From Candidatus Yonathbacteria bacterium RIFCSPHIGHO2_02_FULL_44_14 (GTDB lineage Bacteria; Patescibacteriota; Minisyncoccia; Phycocordibacterales; UBA1550), in NCBI GenBank assembly GCA_001823535.1, contig MHUT01000010.1, positions 1-34,257 of the forward strand: a DNA stretch of 34,257 bases, given 5' to 3'. Below the pieces are notes generated by a model that saw only the letters and a program-made list of their open reading frames with translations, did not search any database and was not told where the DNA came from. Numbering within the stretch: the first letter of the stretch is position 1; each line of letters begins with the position of its first letter. Both the position numbers and the translations under genes were made by a program. Of the stretch, positions 15,246-23,337 are shown one piece after another.

Positions 15246-15878
15246 ATGAAAAGAACAAATCACACGTTCCCCCTTGTTTTGCTCAGCATCTATCTCTTGC
15301 TGTTTTTTGTTCTTGCTTTCAATCCAGTTGATCGTCCTACATGGTGGGTAGAAAACGCTACCGTCTGGATCATTATTGGCGTTATCGCTATTTTGTATGC
15401 AGTGAAAATCAGATTTTCAAATACTGCTTATCTTTTGATGAGCATCCTCATTTTCCTTCATACGATTGGCGGGCACTACACATTTGCGCAGGTCCCATTT
15501 GATTGGTTTACCAATTTCTTTGGCTTTGAGAGAAACCACTACGATCGCATAGCTCATTTCTCCGTTGGTTTTTATGCGTATGCAATCGCCGAATGGCTTT
15601 GGTCGAAGCGACTTGTGGCAAGGCGCTTTATCTTGTTTACATATCCAATATTCGTTATTGCTACCATCGCAATGAGTTACGAATTGGTTGAGTGGATCTA
15701 TGCTGCAACTGCAAATCCAGAAGCGGGAATCGCATACCTCGGCAGCCAAGGGGATATCTGGGACGCACAAAAAGATATGCTCGCAGATACTCTCGGTGCC
15801 ATCGTAGCAACTAGCCTGTTTTTCTTCTTGCGTAAGAAGGATATTTCCTCAAGTATTCCTTTGCAAAAATCTGAGTAA
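15246..15878 (+). CDS. YjdF/DUF2238-family membrane protein
   Basis: A 210-aa integral membrane protein with about six hydrophobic helices. It carries the family's conserved polar positions: HTIGGHYTFAQVPFD, NHYDRIAHFSVGF and, near the end, ELVEWIYA...YLGSQGDIWDAQKDMLADTLGA. The conserved His and Asp residues within membrane helices suggest a metal site or enzyme, but the family's function is not known. The ATG at 15246 is preferred because an in-frame start further upstream would run inside the MFS gene. It follows the MFS gene by 7 nt and ends before a strong terminator. Confidence 0.85.
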   Translation: MKRTNHTFPLVLLSIYLLLFFVLAFNPVDRPTWWVENATVWIIIGVIAILYAVKIRFSNTAYLLMSILIFLHTIGGHYTFAQVPFDWFTNFFGFERNHYDRIAHFSVGFYAYAIAEWLWSKRLVARRFILFTYPIFVIATIAMSYELVEWIYAATANPEAGIAYLGSQGDIWDAQKDMLADTLGAIVATSLFFFLRKKDISSSIPLQKSE

Positions 15879-15910
15879 GGAGAAGCGATGTATTTAAGGA
15901 TATATAAAAA

Positions 15911-15940
15911 GAAACCCCCTCATGAAAGCGAGGGGGTTTC
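15911..15940. terminator. Bidirectional terminator between two convergent genes
   Basis: GAAACCCCCTC and GAGGGGGTTTC pair perfectly (11 bp) around an 8-nt loop. It serves the plus-strand YjdF-like gene and the minus-strand hypothetical gene. The minus-strand stop codon lies inside the loop. Confidence 0.85.
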
Positions 15941-16294
15941 GGTGTTCTTGCACGCAAGATCTTTTCGTCGTACGAGGTCGTCGAGGTATTTTTTATATAG
16001 ACGTTCCTCGATTTCCCTTATCCTTAGCTCCTCATTCACCAAGTCTTCTTTTGATGGAATTAGTCGTTCTCTTGTGATGTTGAGCCATTGGCGGAGCAAT
16101 TTTTGACGAAGCCGTATCATGCTAAATAGCGCACAATAGTCGGAATCAAGCGATGGATGAAATTCGTCCTGCCGAATCCATAGAGCGCACCAGGAGAGGC
16201 GCAGGGACCAGTGTAGATTGATACAGAGCCACCGGTCAGTTGCACCCCACTTTTTAGAAAGAAAAGTACAAAGTACTGCAAGCAATTTGATCAT
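15920..16294 (-). CDS. Hypothetical protein, 124 aa
   Basis: I do not recognise this protein. The first half is rich in Trp, Cys and Leu (for example WGATDRWLCINLHWSLRLSW); the second half is a charged helix, likely a coiled coil (EDLVNEELRIREIEERLYKK followed by YLDDLVRRK). Two features support it as a real gene: a strong Shine-Dalgarno AAGGGGG about 7 nt before the ATG at 16294, and an extended -10 promoter TGGTATACT. The TGA stop lies in the loop of its own terminator, so the coding region runs into the left side of the hairpin. A cytoplasmic or membrane-associated small protein is possible. Confidence 0.65.
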   Translation of the reverse strand: MIKLLAVLCTFLSKKWGATDRWLCINLHWSLRLSWCALWIRQDEFHPSLDSDYCALFSMIRLRQKLLRQWLNITRERLIPSKEDLVNEELRIREIEERLYKKYLDDLVRRKDLACKNTETPSLS

Positions 16295-16336
16295 TTGATC
16301 CCCCTTTTATTTGTTGGCCAAGTATTTACTAAGAAC

Positions 16337-16365
16337 AGTATACCACAATTGACCTATTTACGCAA
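16337..16365 (-). promoter_or_regulatory. Promoter of the minus-strand hypothetical gene
   Basis: On the minus strand TTGCGT (16365-16360), 17-nt spacer, TATACT (16342-16337) preceded by TGG (extended -10). It predicts a leader of about 35 nt with a Shine-Dalgarno. The -35 box overlaps that of the divergent promoter at 16357-16385. Confidence 0.65.
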
Positions 16366-16385
16366 TGTCATTAGCCTGATATACT
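16357..16385 (+). promoter_or_regulatory. Promoter of the DUF1189-like gene (leaderless)
   Basis: TTTACG (16357-16362), 17-nt spacer, TATACT (16380-16385). The ATG at 16394 is 8 nt downstream. The -35 box shares three bases with the opposite promoter. Confidence 0.6.
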
Positions 16386-16393
16386 GAGTGCTT

Positions 16394-17242
16394 ATGAAAA
16401 CCATTTTCGAAACATTTAAACAAAGTATTTATAACCCCGTTTTTTACCAGAATGCAGTGACGGCACCGCTGTCAAATATTGCTCGTTACTATATAAAGTT
16501 TTCGCTCGTTCTTTCATTTCTCATGACTATCTCACTAGGAATACTTCTTGTGCCGCAAGGCGTTACATTTATAAAAGAGCATGCCCCCGAGATGGTAAGA
16601 AATTATTTCCCAGCAGAGCTCACTGTTCATATCGAAAAAGGGGAGGCATCGGTAAATGTTGTCGAACCATACGTTATTGTCGGTAAAGATGGTGCCCAGA
16701 CCATATTAAAGGAACAAGGTCTTGAAAATATGTTGGTCGTTGATACAAAACACGATTTTGATAAAAAGAAATTTGAGGAATATAAAACATTTGCGCTCCT
16801 CACAAAGACCGAGATTGTGACGCAAAGCGATAAGGGACAAATCACTATTCAAGATTTGCGCGTCTTTCCCACAGTAACGATAAACCAAGAATGGCTGCTC
16901 TCGTGGGTTGAAAAAGTTCACAGCAACATCGGATACATTATATTTTTTGGTTTAATCGCAACGTTTATTGCGATGATGCTTGGATATTTGAAATATTTTG
17001 TTGTGCTCCTCATCTTCGCGCTCATTCCACTTTTTATTGCGTACCTGAAAAAGATTTCTTTGTCCTACGGCAACGCATACAAAATGAGCTTATATGCGAT
17101 TATTCCTGCACTTGCGCTGAAGACCCTCATTAACATTTTTGGGGTATTCTCAATGCCAGCGTATTTTACGCTTCTCGTATTTATGCTTGTTGTCGCTATA
17201 AATATGCAAGAGACAGAGCAACCGAAATTGTTTAATAATTAA
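16394..17242 (+). CDS. DUF1189-like membrane protein
   Basis: A 282-aa protein resembling the DUF1189 family. It has the opening FKQSIYNPVFYQNAVTAPLS, then a membrane helix (about 33-53), an extracytoplasmic domain starting FPAELTVHIEKGEASVNVVE and, from about residue 180, three to four membrane helices. The family's function is unknown. The ATG at 16394 is preferred over GTG at 16388 since it fits the leaderless distance and avoids a start almost inside the -10 box. It is followed 11 nt later by the LUD gene, with which it probably shares a transcript. Confidence 0.65.
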   Translation: MKTIFETFKQSIYNPVFYQNAVTAPLSNIARYYIKFSLVLSFLMTISLGILLVPQGVTFIKEHAPEMVRNYFPAELTVHIEKGEASVNVVEPYVIVGKDGAQTILKEQGLENMLVVDTKHDFDKKKFEEYKTFALLTKTEIVTQSDKGQITIQDLRVFPTVTINQEWLLSWVEKVHSNIGYIIFFGLIATFIAMMLGYLKYFVVLLIFALIPLFIAYLKKISLSYGNAYKMSLYAIIPALALKTLINIFGVFSMPAYFTLLVFMLVVAINMQETEQPKLFNN

Positions 17243-17253
17243 TCAAATATTTT

Positions 17254-17868
17254 ATGGACTACGCAAAAATCCCCGAAGGCTCAGTAATTGAGCGCGTTCT
17301 AGGGGCCCTCAAGGCGCGTAACATTCATACGATTGTTGTTGAGACAAAAGAAGAAGCGCTTGAGGAAATTAAAAAACTTATTCCAAAAGGCGCACAAGTA
17401 ATGAATGGTTCGTCAATGACACTTAATGAAATTGGCTTTGTGGATTATCTAAAGACAGGGGAGCATGGATGGGACAATGTGCATAAAGAGATTGTTAACG
17501 AGAAAGATCTTGCAAAGCAAGCGCGTCTTCGCAAAGAGTCTGTTCTCGCAGATTATTTTCTTGGGAGCGTGCATGCAATCACTGAGGCGGGACAGATTTT
17601 GATAGCGTCCGCCTCAGGAAGCCAGATTCCAAGCTGCGCCTTCACGTCGGATAATGTAATCTGGGTTGCGAGTGCGAATAAGATTGTTTCCGATCGTGAA
17701 GCAGCGTTTAAGCGCATCGAGGATTATGTATTTCCTCTCGAAAATAAGCGTATGCAAGGAGTAGGATACCCAGGGAGCGCTATCGGGCGAGTGCTTGTTT
17801 TAGAGCGTGAAATTATGCCAAACCGCCATCTCACAATGATTCTTGTGAAAGAAAAATTAGGATTTTAA
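17254..17868 (+). CDS. LUD-domain (LutC/YkgG-like) protein
   Basis: A 204-aa protein of the LUD (DUF162) family, related to LutC and YkgG, which belong to lactate-utilisation systems in other bacteria. Typical pieces are VVETKEEALEEIKKLIPKGA, MNGSSMTLNEIGF, the central ITEAGQILIASASGSQIPSC, VIWVASANKIV and GSAIGRVLVLERE. The LutA and LutB iron-sulfur partners are absent from the window, so lactate oxidation cannot be inferred. Stand-alone LUD proteins of this form are of unknown role. The 3' end overlaps the convergent VKOR gene by 12 nt. Confidence 0.82.
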   Translation: MDYAKIPEGSVIERVLGALKARNIHTIVVETKEEALEEIKKLIPKGAQVMNGSSMTLNEIGFVDYLKTGEHGWDNVHKEIVNEKDLAKQARLRKESVLADYFLGSVHAITEAGQILIASASGSQIPSCAFTSDNVIWVASANKIVSDREAAFKRIEDYVFPLENKRMQGVGYPGSAIGRVLVLEREIMPNRHLTMILVKEKLGF

Positions 17869-18297
17869 CTTTTTCCAAATCGTAACACCGAGTACAAAAA
17901 GCAGAGTTGAGACAAGTGCAGACAAGATGCAATAAACGCAGAATGCGCCGATTTTGAATTTTTGAATATAGACAAAATAGGCGGATGAAAGGAAGCCGAG
18001 CGCCGTTGCGACAGGAATCAGCTTTGCGACGACGAGACTTTTTGTGTCCACATAGAGAAGTGTAAGGAAACCAATGCCGAGATAAAAGATGACACCCCAT
18101 GCGGCGAGAGGCACGCCAAAGAGTATTGAGTAGGGGGATTTTGAAACAGTGTCGCACCCACTCGTGATGAAACAAGGGATCGGCGCGCCAGATATGCGCT
18201 TTGCAAGAAGAAACGCCGAGTCTGTGAAGCCGATGAGGGCGAGGACGATGATCGCCCAGATAACCCAACTGGGGATACTAAGGATGCGTGATGGCAT
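17857..18297 (-). CDS. VKOR-family disulfide bond oxidoreductase
   Basis: A 146-aa membrane protein of the vitamin K epoxide reductase family, functionally equivalent to DsbB: it reoxidises a DsbA-like partner and passes electrons to quinone. Seen: loop cysteines in IPCFITSGCDTV, the VKOR segment SPYSILFGVPLAAWG, and the active-site CxxC in GAFCVYCILSAL, with about four to five hydrophobic helices. The ATG at 18297 is chosen over TTG at 18303. It overlaps the upstream dsbA-like gene by 20 nt, so translation is probably coupled. No fused thioredoxin domain is present; the partner is the separate upstream protein. Confidence 0.9.
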   Translation of the reverse strand: MPSRILSIPSWVIWAIIVLALIGFTDSAFLLAKRISGAPIPCFITSGCDTVSKSPYSILFGVPLAAWGVIFYLGIGFLTLLYVDTKSLVVAKLIPVATALGFLSSAYFVYIQKFKIGAFCVYCILSALVSTLLFVLGVTIWKKLKS

Positions 18298-18934
18298 ATT
18301 CAATGAGGGCCTTCAACTCTTCTTTTGAACGCGGATTGTCAGACATTTTACCATTTATGAAGAATGTGGGGGTGTGACTAATGAGCGACAGTTTCCCGCT
18401 TTGTAAATCGCGATCAACCTTTGCTTTCACTGCATCACTTTTCACATCAGTTTTGTATTGTTCTACGTTAATTCCAATTTTTTGTGCGTAGCCTTCAAAT
18501 ATTGTTGGTGCAGTTGTTTCCTCTGACCACTCGCTTTGGTTTTTGAAAAGCATGTCGGCCATTTCCCAAAATTTGCCTTGCTTCCCTGCGGCCTCGGAAG
18601 CGTATGCCGAAGAGCGTGCATTTTTGTGTTGCGCAAGTGGGAAGTGGCGATAAGTAAACGAGATTTGGTCTTTGTACTCAGCAAACATTTCTTCGAGCAT
18701 GGGATAGTATGCACCGCATGCGGGGCACTGGAAATCGCTATACTCCACGAATGTTACTTTTGGCGTCTTTGCTCCTTTTGTCCAGTCGGATTGGTCAAGC
18801 GCGAGGCTCATTGTACCGTCCTTGCGGGGGAGCTCTGCGCGAGGACCCGTAGCAACCTGATACGCACCTATAGAAGCAATAGCTATCACGAGTAATGCCG
18901 AAAGCCAAATAATGACCCTTTTTTGTGTATCCAT
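18278..18934 (-). CDS. DsbA-like thiol oxidoreductase (membrane-anchored)
   Basis: A 218-aa protein with an N-terminal signal anchor (VIIWLSALLVIAIASIGAYQ) and a thioredoxin-fold domain with active-site CPAC in YSDFQCPACGAYYP. The conserved cis-Pro region reads HTPTFFINGK, as in the BdbD/DsbA-type Thioredoxin_4 group. It forms disulfides in exported proteins and would be recycled by the VKOR encoded next. The ATG at 18934 is 7 nt after TATATT (18947-18942, minus strand), so the gene looks leaderless. An in-frame start 13 codons upstream would place residues over the promoter. A 62-bp palindrome lies just upstream. Confidence 0.9.
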   Translation of the reverse strand: MDTQKRVIIWLSALLVIAIASIGAYQVATGPRAELPRKDGTMSLALDQSDWTKGAKTPKVTFVEYSDFQCPACGAYYPMLEEMFAEYKDQISFTYRHFPLAQHKNARSSAYASEAAGKQGKFWEMADMLFKNQSEWSEETTAPTIFEGYAQKIGINVEQYKTDVKSDAVKAKVDRDLQSGKLSLISHTPTFFINGKMSDNPRSKEELKALIEYAITHP

Positions 18935-18963
18935 AATACTAAATATAGTAACAGGTTTTGATT

Positions 18964-19025
18964 CTTGGGGCAAAGTGTCACGTATCCCAAGTCATGACTT
19001 AGGATACGTGACACTTTGCCCCAAG
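18964..19025. repeat. 62-bp near-perfect palindrome between divergent genes
   Basis: The arms are 24 bp (outer bases CTTGGGGCAA, ending TTGCCCCAAG) and pair without error. The centre is the 12-bp palindrome AAGTCATGACTT, set off by a single C-A mismatch. It sits between the dsbA-like start (18934, minus) and pgi (19062, plus), close to both promoters' -35 regions. There is no T run on either side, so it is unlike an intrinsic terminator. Confidence 0.9.
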
Positions 19026-19055
19026 TTCGCATTGGTGTTTCTTCTCGTGTAGAAT
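19026..19055 (+). promoter_or_regulatory. pgi: pgi promoter (leaderless)
   Basis: TTCGCA (19026-19031), 18-nt spacer, TAGAAT (19050-19055), then 6 nt to the ATG at 19062. The -35 box begins directly after the 62-bp palindrome. Confidence 0.6.
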
Positions 19056-19061
19056 AGAGGG

Positions 19062-20372
19062 ATGAAATACCAAGGATACATGAACGAGGACGGACGAAAT
19101 GTAATCGATACCACACATGTCACGGGATACGTTGCAACGATGCGTCTTGCAATGAGCGACAGCGCCTACTCGCTTCCTGAGGCATCGCTCCGACTGCCAT
19201 TTGACGAAGCGTTGCTTAAAAAGTCTCAAACCCTCGCGACAAAACTTGCGGGACCAAAACTCATGTACATCCTCGATATCGGCATCGGTGGCTCAAACCT
19301 CGGCGCAAAGGCGCTCTACGAAGCGACTGCTGGAACGATGGATGCACACACTCCCTTTGCCCCCAAAATGCTTTTCGCAGATACTTGTTCACCCGAACTC
19401 CTCGCGGACATCACCGAGCTTCTTTTGAGCGAGGTTTCAGACAAAGAAGAAATTATCATCATTGTTGCAAGCAAGTCGGGAGCAACAACTGAAACCATTA
19501 CAAACGCATCCGTCCTCGTCAGCGCGCTCGAACAAAAATTCGGCTCTCTTGCAGATCGTATTGTGTGCATCACTGACCAAAATTCAGCACTCTGGGGAGT
19601 AGGAGAGAAACAAAAATATCACCTATTGCCAGTTCCCAAAATGGTCGGAGGGCGCTTCTCGGTCTTTTCTCCAGCCGGAGTATTCCCACTTTTGTGCGCA
19701 GGCATCGAGGGTGAGGCGCTTATGCGTGGAGCGCAAGCAATCATTCATGATGCTGTCGAGCGTGGTACCGAGAGCGATTCTTTTAAAGCAGCACAAGATA
19801 TAATTTTGTGGCACGAAAGAGGAGCGGTTGTATTTGATTTTTTTGTATTTCATCCTGAGCTTGAGTCTGTGGGCAAATGGTATCGCCAGCTTTTCGCAGA
19901 AAGTATCGGAAAAGGAAAAACACTCGAGGGCGCACCCACGACACATCGCATGGTGCCGACCGTTTCTATCGGCTCGACTGATCTTCACTCGGTAGAGCAA
20001 ATGCATCTTGCGCAACCGAGTATTGCGGCCCGGTTCCTCGTGCGCGCGCATGCGCCACATTGGGAGCATCAGTTCCTAGCAGAGGATAAAGTGTTCGCGC
20101 CACTTGTTCCAGGTGTTTCTCGCCGCGCACCGTGTGAGATTCTCGATGCTATTTACAAAGGGGTAATAGAAACATACCGTGTTCGAGGAGTTTCGCATGG
20201 GGAGGTTACACTCACCGACCTTGATCCAGAGTCATTGGGAGCGCTTCTTCAGTTTATGATGTGCACAACAATGCATCTTGCGAACCTTCTCCATGTAAAT
20301 GCATTTGATCAGCCAAATGTGGAGGCGTACAAGGACGCCACACGAAGAATTTTGGGGGGGAAGACAAATTGA
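19062..20372 (+). CDS. pgi: Glucose-6-phosphate isomerase
   Basis: A 436-aa enzyme that interconverts glucose 6-phosphate and fructose 6-phosphate in the cytoplasm. Seen: DIGIGGSNLGAKALYEAT, the sugar-phosphate binding SKSGATTETI, VGGRFSVFSPAG (SIS-domain ends), ESIGKGKTLEGAPTTHRM and near the end the catalytic-region HVNAFDQPNVEAYK. It is shorter than the E. coli type (about 550 aa) and similar to the compact Gram-positive type. Fructose 6-phosphate made here can feed glycolysis or, in reverse terms, the phosphoketolase. It stands alone on the plus strand and is divergent from the dsbA-like gene. Confidence 0.95.
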   Translation: MKYQGYMNEDGRNVIDTTHVTGYVATMRLAMSDSAYSLPEASLRLPFDEALLKKSQTLATKLAGPKLMYILDIGIGGSNLGAKALYEATAGTMDAHTPFAPKMLFADTCSPELLADITELLLSEVSDKEEIIIIVASKSGATTETITNASVLVSALEQKFGSLADRIVCITDQNSALWGVGEKQKYHLLPVPKMVGGRFSVFSPAGVFPLLCAGIEGEALMRGAQAIIHDAVERGTESDSFKAAQDIILWHERGAVVFDFFVFHPELESVGKWYRQLFAESIGKGKTLEGAPTTHRMVPTVSIGSTDLHSVEQMHLAQPSIAARFLVRAHAPHWEHQFLAEDKVFAPLVPGVSRRAPCEILDAIYKGVIETYRVRGVSHGEVTLTDLDPESLGALLQFMMCTTMHLANLLHVNAFDQPNVEAYKDATRRILGGKTN

Positions 20373-20411
20373 TATAGATTATCGACTATCGCACTTTTAC
20401 TTTATAGACTT

Positions 20412-20441
20412 GTGTGCGACGAGCACACCTTGTGGTATAAT
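20412..20441 (+). promoter_or_regulatory. Promoter and inverted repeat of the sensory cluster
   Basis: TATAAT (20436-20441) preceded by TGG is an extended -10 box. Upstream is TTGTGT (20410-20415), 20 nt away. The inverted repeat GTGTGC-gacga-GCACAC (20412-20428) sits in the spacer, where a bound protein would block polymerase. The leader to the ATG at 20473 is about 25 nt. Confidence 0.6.
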
Positions 20442-20472
20442 ACATTCATTAGTAACAGTTAACTTTTTAATT

Positions 20473-20886
20473 ATGAAGCACATTGGAATATACGCAGGTG
20501 CCGTCGCCATCCTTGTTACGCCAGCGATACTTTTTGCGCAGGGTGGGGGCTTTGGTGACACATGGCAAACTTTGATAATTGTTGAAGACAGTTCAAGGAT
20601 GCTCGAGATGATTTCTCTTTGGGCAAAGCTCATTGTTGCATTTTCGACGAGTGCAATGGTGTGGAATCTTGGACGCAAAATGCACGGCGGAGTTTTTGGG
20701 AGCGTACTCGCTTTTTTTAGCATCGGTATGATACTTGTTTTCCTGGGGTTTGTTATAAATGCGCCGTGGTTTCAATATATCGACCAGCTCTATTTAAAAA
20801 TGACACAGGACTCCCTCTCAATTATTGGCTACATATTTATGGGCGTTGCTGCAAGCAAGCTCCTCAAAGTTATTAAGAGCGAATAA
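20473..20886 (+). CDS. Small membrane protein, first gene of the sensory cluster
   Basis: A 137-aa protein I do not recognise. It opens with a signal-like helix (IYAGAVAILVTPAILFAQ, a plausible cleavage site after FAQ or an anchor), then an extracytoplasmic stretch GGGFGDTWQTL, and three further hydrophobic helices around 45-60, 75-95 and 115-130. The last helix ends SKLLKVIKSE. The ATG at 20473 follows the extended -10 promoter and is the only start that gives the signal sequence at the N-terminus. The next gene starts 11 nt later. With a histidine kinase two genes on, a role as membrane partner or accessory sensor is a guess from context. Confidence 0.7.
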   Translation: MKHIGIYAGAVAILVTPAILFAQGGGFGDTWQTLIIVEDSSRMLEMISLWAKLIVAFSTSAMVWNLGRKMHGGVFGSVLAFFSIGMILVFLGFVINAPWFQYIDQLYLKMTQDSLSIIGYIFMGVAASKLLKVIKSE

Positions 20887-20897
20887 ATATTACTATC

Positions 20898-21167
20898 ATG
20901 GACCAAGCAGAACAATACAAAGCAGTGATGTCAGAGATTATCGCAAAGCAAAGCATCATTCTCGGACCCGATATGGCTGTAGCGCGCGCAAAGAAAGTTT
21001 CTGGTATTGAAATTGGAGACAAAGGAGAAGTGATAAGCATCAGTGGCGATCCCGCAGATGCGCTCAAGCGCCTTATTGATACCTACGTAGAGCTTTCGGG
21101 GCAGATCGTAAAAAACGCTCTTGGATCGATCTTTATAAGATATCCGGAAATAGAGCAGATGCATTAA
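20898..21167 (+). CDS. Small cytoplasmic protein, second gene of the sensory cluster
   Basis: An 89-aa protein I cannot name. It has an N-terminal helix (DQAEQYKAVMSEIIAKQS), a short beta segment (KKVSGIEIGDKGEVISISG), and a C-terminal helix (PADALKRLIDTYVELSGQIV) ending with YPEIEQ. No cysteines and no membrane span. Tight spacing on both sides (11 nt and 7 nt) implies cotranslation with the membrane protein and the kinase. A role as a regulator or adaptor of the kinase would fit the context but is not shown by the sequence. Confidence 0.75.
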   Translation: MDQAEQYKAVMSEIIAKQSIILGPDMAVARAKKVSGIEIGDKGEVISISGDPADALKRLIDTYVELSGQIVKNALGSIFIRYPEIEQMH

Positions 21168-21174
21168 TTCAGAT

Positions 21175-22929
21175 ATGGTTCCACGCGAGCTTTTCCCCGC
21201 TATTGCCGTCCTCACCGTTCTTTACCTTGTGGTAGTAGCGTTTTCATATTGGGGAGTTCGTCGTACCAAGCGCAAAATTTACGAAAAAGATGCAGAAGTA
21301 AAACGCCGGCTTTATGAGCTTGCGATACTGAAAGAAATATCAGACCGCACCGGGTACTCGCTCAATATTCAAAAGATTCTTGATGTCATTGTTGGGTCGC
21401 TCAATCAGTTTCTTGAGTATAGCGCTGTGTCTTACATGCTCCTCGAGCCTTCAAAGATTGTGTTCAAGGCAGACCTTGAGCGCTCTGTATCAACACATTT
21501 TATAAAAGAAATTCGCACGCGTATGCTCGGATCTCTCACCGCTCTATTGGGACGAGACCTTGCTGATATGGAGGTTGAAGAGACGATAACGGGTGCTATT
21601 ATGATTGATATCATCGAAGAGCCCGTGCAGTCGTATTTCAACATCCCGCTCGTTATCGGAGGGGAGCTTGTGGGAGTGCTTACGGTTTCTCATACAAAGG
21701 CTGGGTTGTACAAGGAATCAGAAATGGAGATTCTTTACAAAATTGTGAACCAGGCCTCGCAGGCGGTAACCAAACTCGAAGAAGTGGTAAAGACAGAACA
21801 GGGGAAAATCGCCGCCATGCTCGAAAGCATGCTAGAGGGCGTTGTGATGACCGACCGCGAGTATCATATTCTTGCCGCAAACCCAGCCGCGAAGTTTGTC
21901 ATTGGATACAAAGGAGAAGGTACTCCAACCATTTTCGATTTCATAGATGCTTTCAAGGATTTACTCGATATTCGAAGCAAACTCGAGGAGGCAATCAAAC
22001 TCGATAAGATAATCACTGTTAAGGAAGTTTTTTTTAGTAACAAATATTATCAAATTGTGGTGTCGCCGGTGAAATCAAATGTTGGTTTTACAAAAGGCGA
22101 GATTTTGGGCGGAGTTATTATTTTCCACGATGTCACACACGAAAAAGAGGCAGAAAAAATGCGAAACGACTTTACGTCGATGATGGTGCACGAACTTCGT
22201 TCTCCACTCGGGAACATTAAAAAAATCGGTGAAATGATGCGCTCGTCAAAAGTTCTCGAGGACAAGCAAGCATCAAGCGAGTACGTGTCGATGCTTTATG
22301 AGAGCTCGTCTTCAATGCTCGATTTGGTGAACGATCTGCTTGATGTGGCGAAACTTGAGGCGGGGAAATTTGCCGTTGAAAAAAACCAAGAAAATCTAAA
22401 AGAAATTCTTGCGGAGCGGGTTAAATTTTTTGATACCACTGCGCGCGACGTTGGAGTAACTTTTAAATTACTTATGGAAAGCGCTGTTCCCGATTCCGTT
22501 GCCATTGATTCAAAGAGGATCACTCAAGTGATGAACAACTTGTTTTCAAACGCATTCAACTATACACCCAAGGGTGGCATGGTCACCGCGCTCTGCTTCA
22601 TGCATAAAAAGGGAGCTTCCCTCGATATCGAAGCACGCACTATGCTCGCTCCATGGATTACTGACAACATGTCAGCTGACACCGCGCTTATTCCTGACAG
22701 TGTCGTTGTTGCGGTAACCGATACCGGAGAGGGTATTCTTACTGAAAACATTGAACGACTTTTTAATAAATTCATACAATTTTCTTCGAGTGCTCGTGAT
22801 TCCGAACACAAGGGAACAGGACTTGGGCTTGTGATAGTAAAAGGAATAGTTGAGGCGCACGGAGGCGTGATTGGAGTGGGTTCAAAACGGGGAACAGGAA
22901 GCACCTTTTATTTCACGCTTCCTCTTTAG
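21175..22929 (+). CDS. Sensor histidine kinase (TM-GAF-PAS-HisKA-HATPase)
   Basis: A 584-aa kinase. Residues 7-27 form one membrane helix; a coiled stretch to about 45 follows. A GAF domain (about 50-200) and a PAS domain (about 215-325) have no extracytoplasmic sensor between them, so the signal is likely internal. HisKA contains the phospho-acceptor H339 in MMVHELRSPLG. The ATPase domain shows the N box NNLFSNAFNYTP, G1 DTGEGI, F box LFNKFIQFSS and G2 GTGLGLVIVK. All catalytic parts look intact. It is part of a tight run from 20473 and its probable partner is the receiver 30 nt downstream. Confidence 0.93.
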   Translation: MVPRELFPAIAVLTVLYLVVVAFSYWGVRRTKRKIYEKDAEVKRRLYELAILKEISDRTGYSLNIQKILDVIVGSLNQFLEYSAVSYMLLEPSKIVFKADLERSVSTHFIKEIRTRMLGSLTALLGRDLADMEVEETITGAIMIDIIEEPVQSYFNIPLVIGGELVGVLTVSHTKAGLYKESEMEILYKIVNQASQAVTKLEEVVKTEQGKIAAMLESMLEGVVMTDREYHILAANPAAKFVIGYKGEGTPTIFDFIDAFKDLLDIRSKLEEAIKLDKIITVKEVFFSNKYYQIVVSPVKSNVGFTKGEILGGVIIFHDVTHEKEAEKMRNDFTSMMVHELRSPLGNIKKIGEMMRSSKVLEDKQASSEYVSMLYESSSSMLDLVNDLLDVAKLEAGKFAVEKNQENLKEILAERVKFFDTTARDVGVTFKLLMESAVPDSVAIDSKRITQVMNNLFSNAFNYTPKGGMVTALCFMHKKGASLDIEARTMLAPWITDNMSADTALIPDSVVVAVTDTGEGILTENIERLFNKFIQFSSSARDSEHKGTGLGLVIVKGIVEAHGGVIGVGSKRGTGSTFYFTLPL

Positions 22930-22959
22930 TTGCTTTGTAGTATACTAATATCATCATAT

Positions 22960-23337
22960 ATGACAAAAAAAATACTGATTATTGATGACGACAAGATTTT
23001 TTCAAAGATTCTTAGGGATGGCTTGGTTGCCGGTGGAAACGGGAAATACGAAGTGTTTTCTGCCTTTGATGGGGAAGAGGGGCTTCAAGTCGCAGAGCGA
23101 GAGAGGCCGGATCTTATAATGCTCGACATGATGATGCCAAAGGTGACAGGAATCGATTTTTTGAAAAAATTTCGCAAAGAGGAGTGGGGTAAGGAAACGC
23201 CTGTTATTGTTGAAACACAGCTTTCGGATATGGAAAAAATGAGTGAAGGTATAGAGCTTGGCGTGCGCGGATATATTATCAAATCGGATTATTCTCTCGA
23301 TACAATATTGCGTCAGGTAGAGGATATCCTTAAGTAA
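22960..23337 (+). CDS. Single-domain response regulator (receiver)
   Basis: A 125-aa receiver without an output domain. The acidic triad is D9/D10/D11 with the phospho-acceptor D56 in MLDMMMPK; T85 and K108 (in IIKSD) fill the switch and salt-bridge positions. Stand-alone receivers of this kind act by binding another protein or pass phosphate on. The ATG at 22960 is chosen because the domain starts MTKKILIIDDD; in-frame codons back to 22930 would add ten unlike residues. A TATACT at 22941-22946 lies 13 nt before the start and may be a weak internal promoter. Confidence 0.92.
   Translation: MTKKILIIDDDKIFSKILRDGLVAGGNGKYEVFSAFDGEEGLQVAERERPDLIMLDMMMPKVTGIDFLKKFRKEEWGKETPVIVETQLSDMEKMSEGIELGVRGYIIKSDYSLDTILRQVEDILK

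Noticed and set aside
17254-17868. Lactate oxidation (lutABC) operon
   Set aside because: Only the LUD-domain protein is present, and the neighbours are a DUF1189-like protein and VKOR, so the pathway is not supported.
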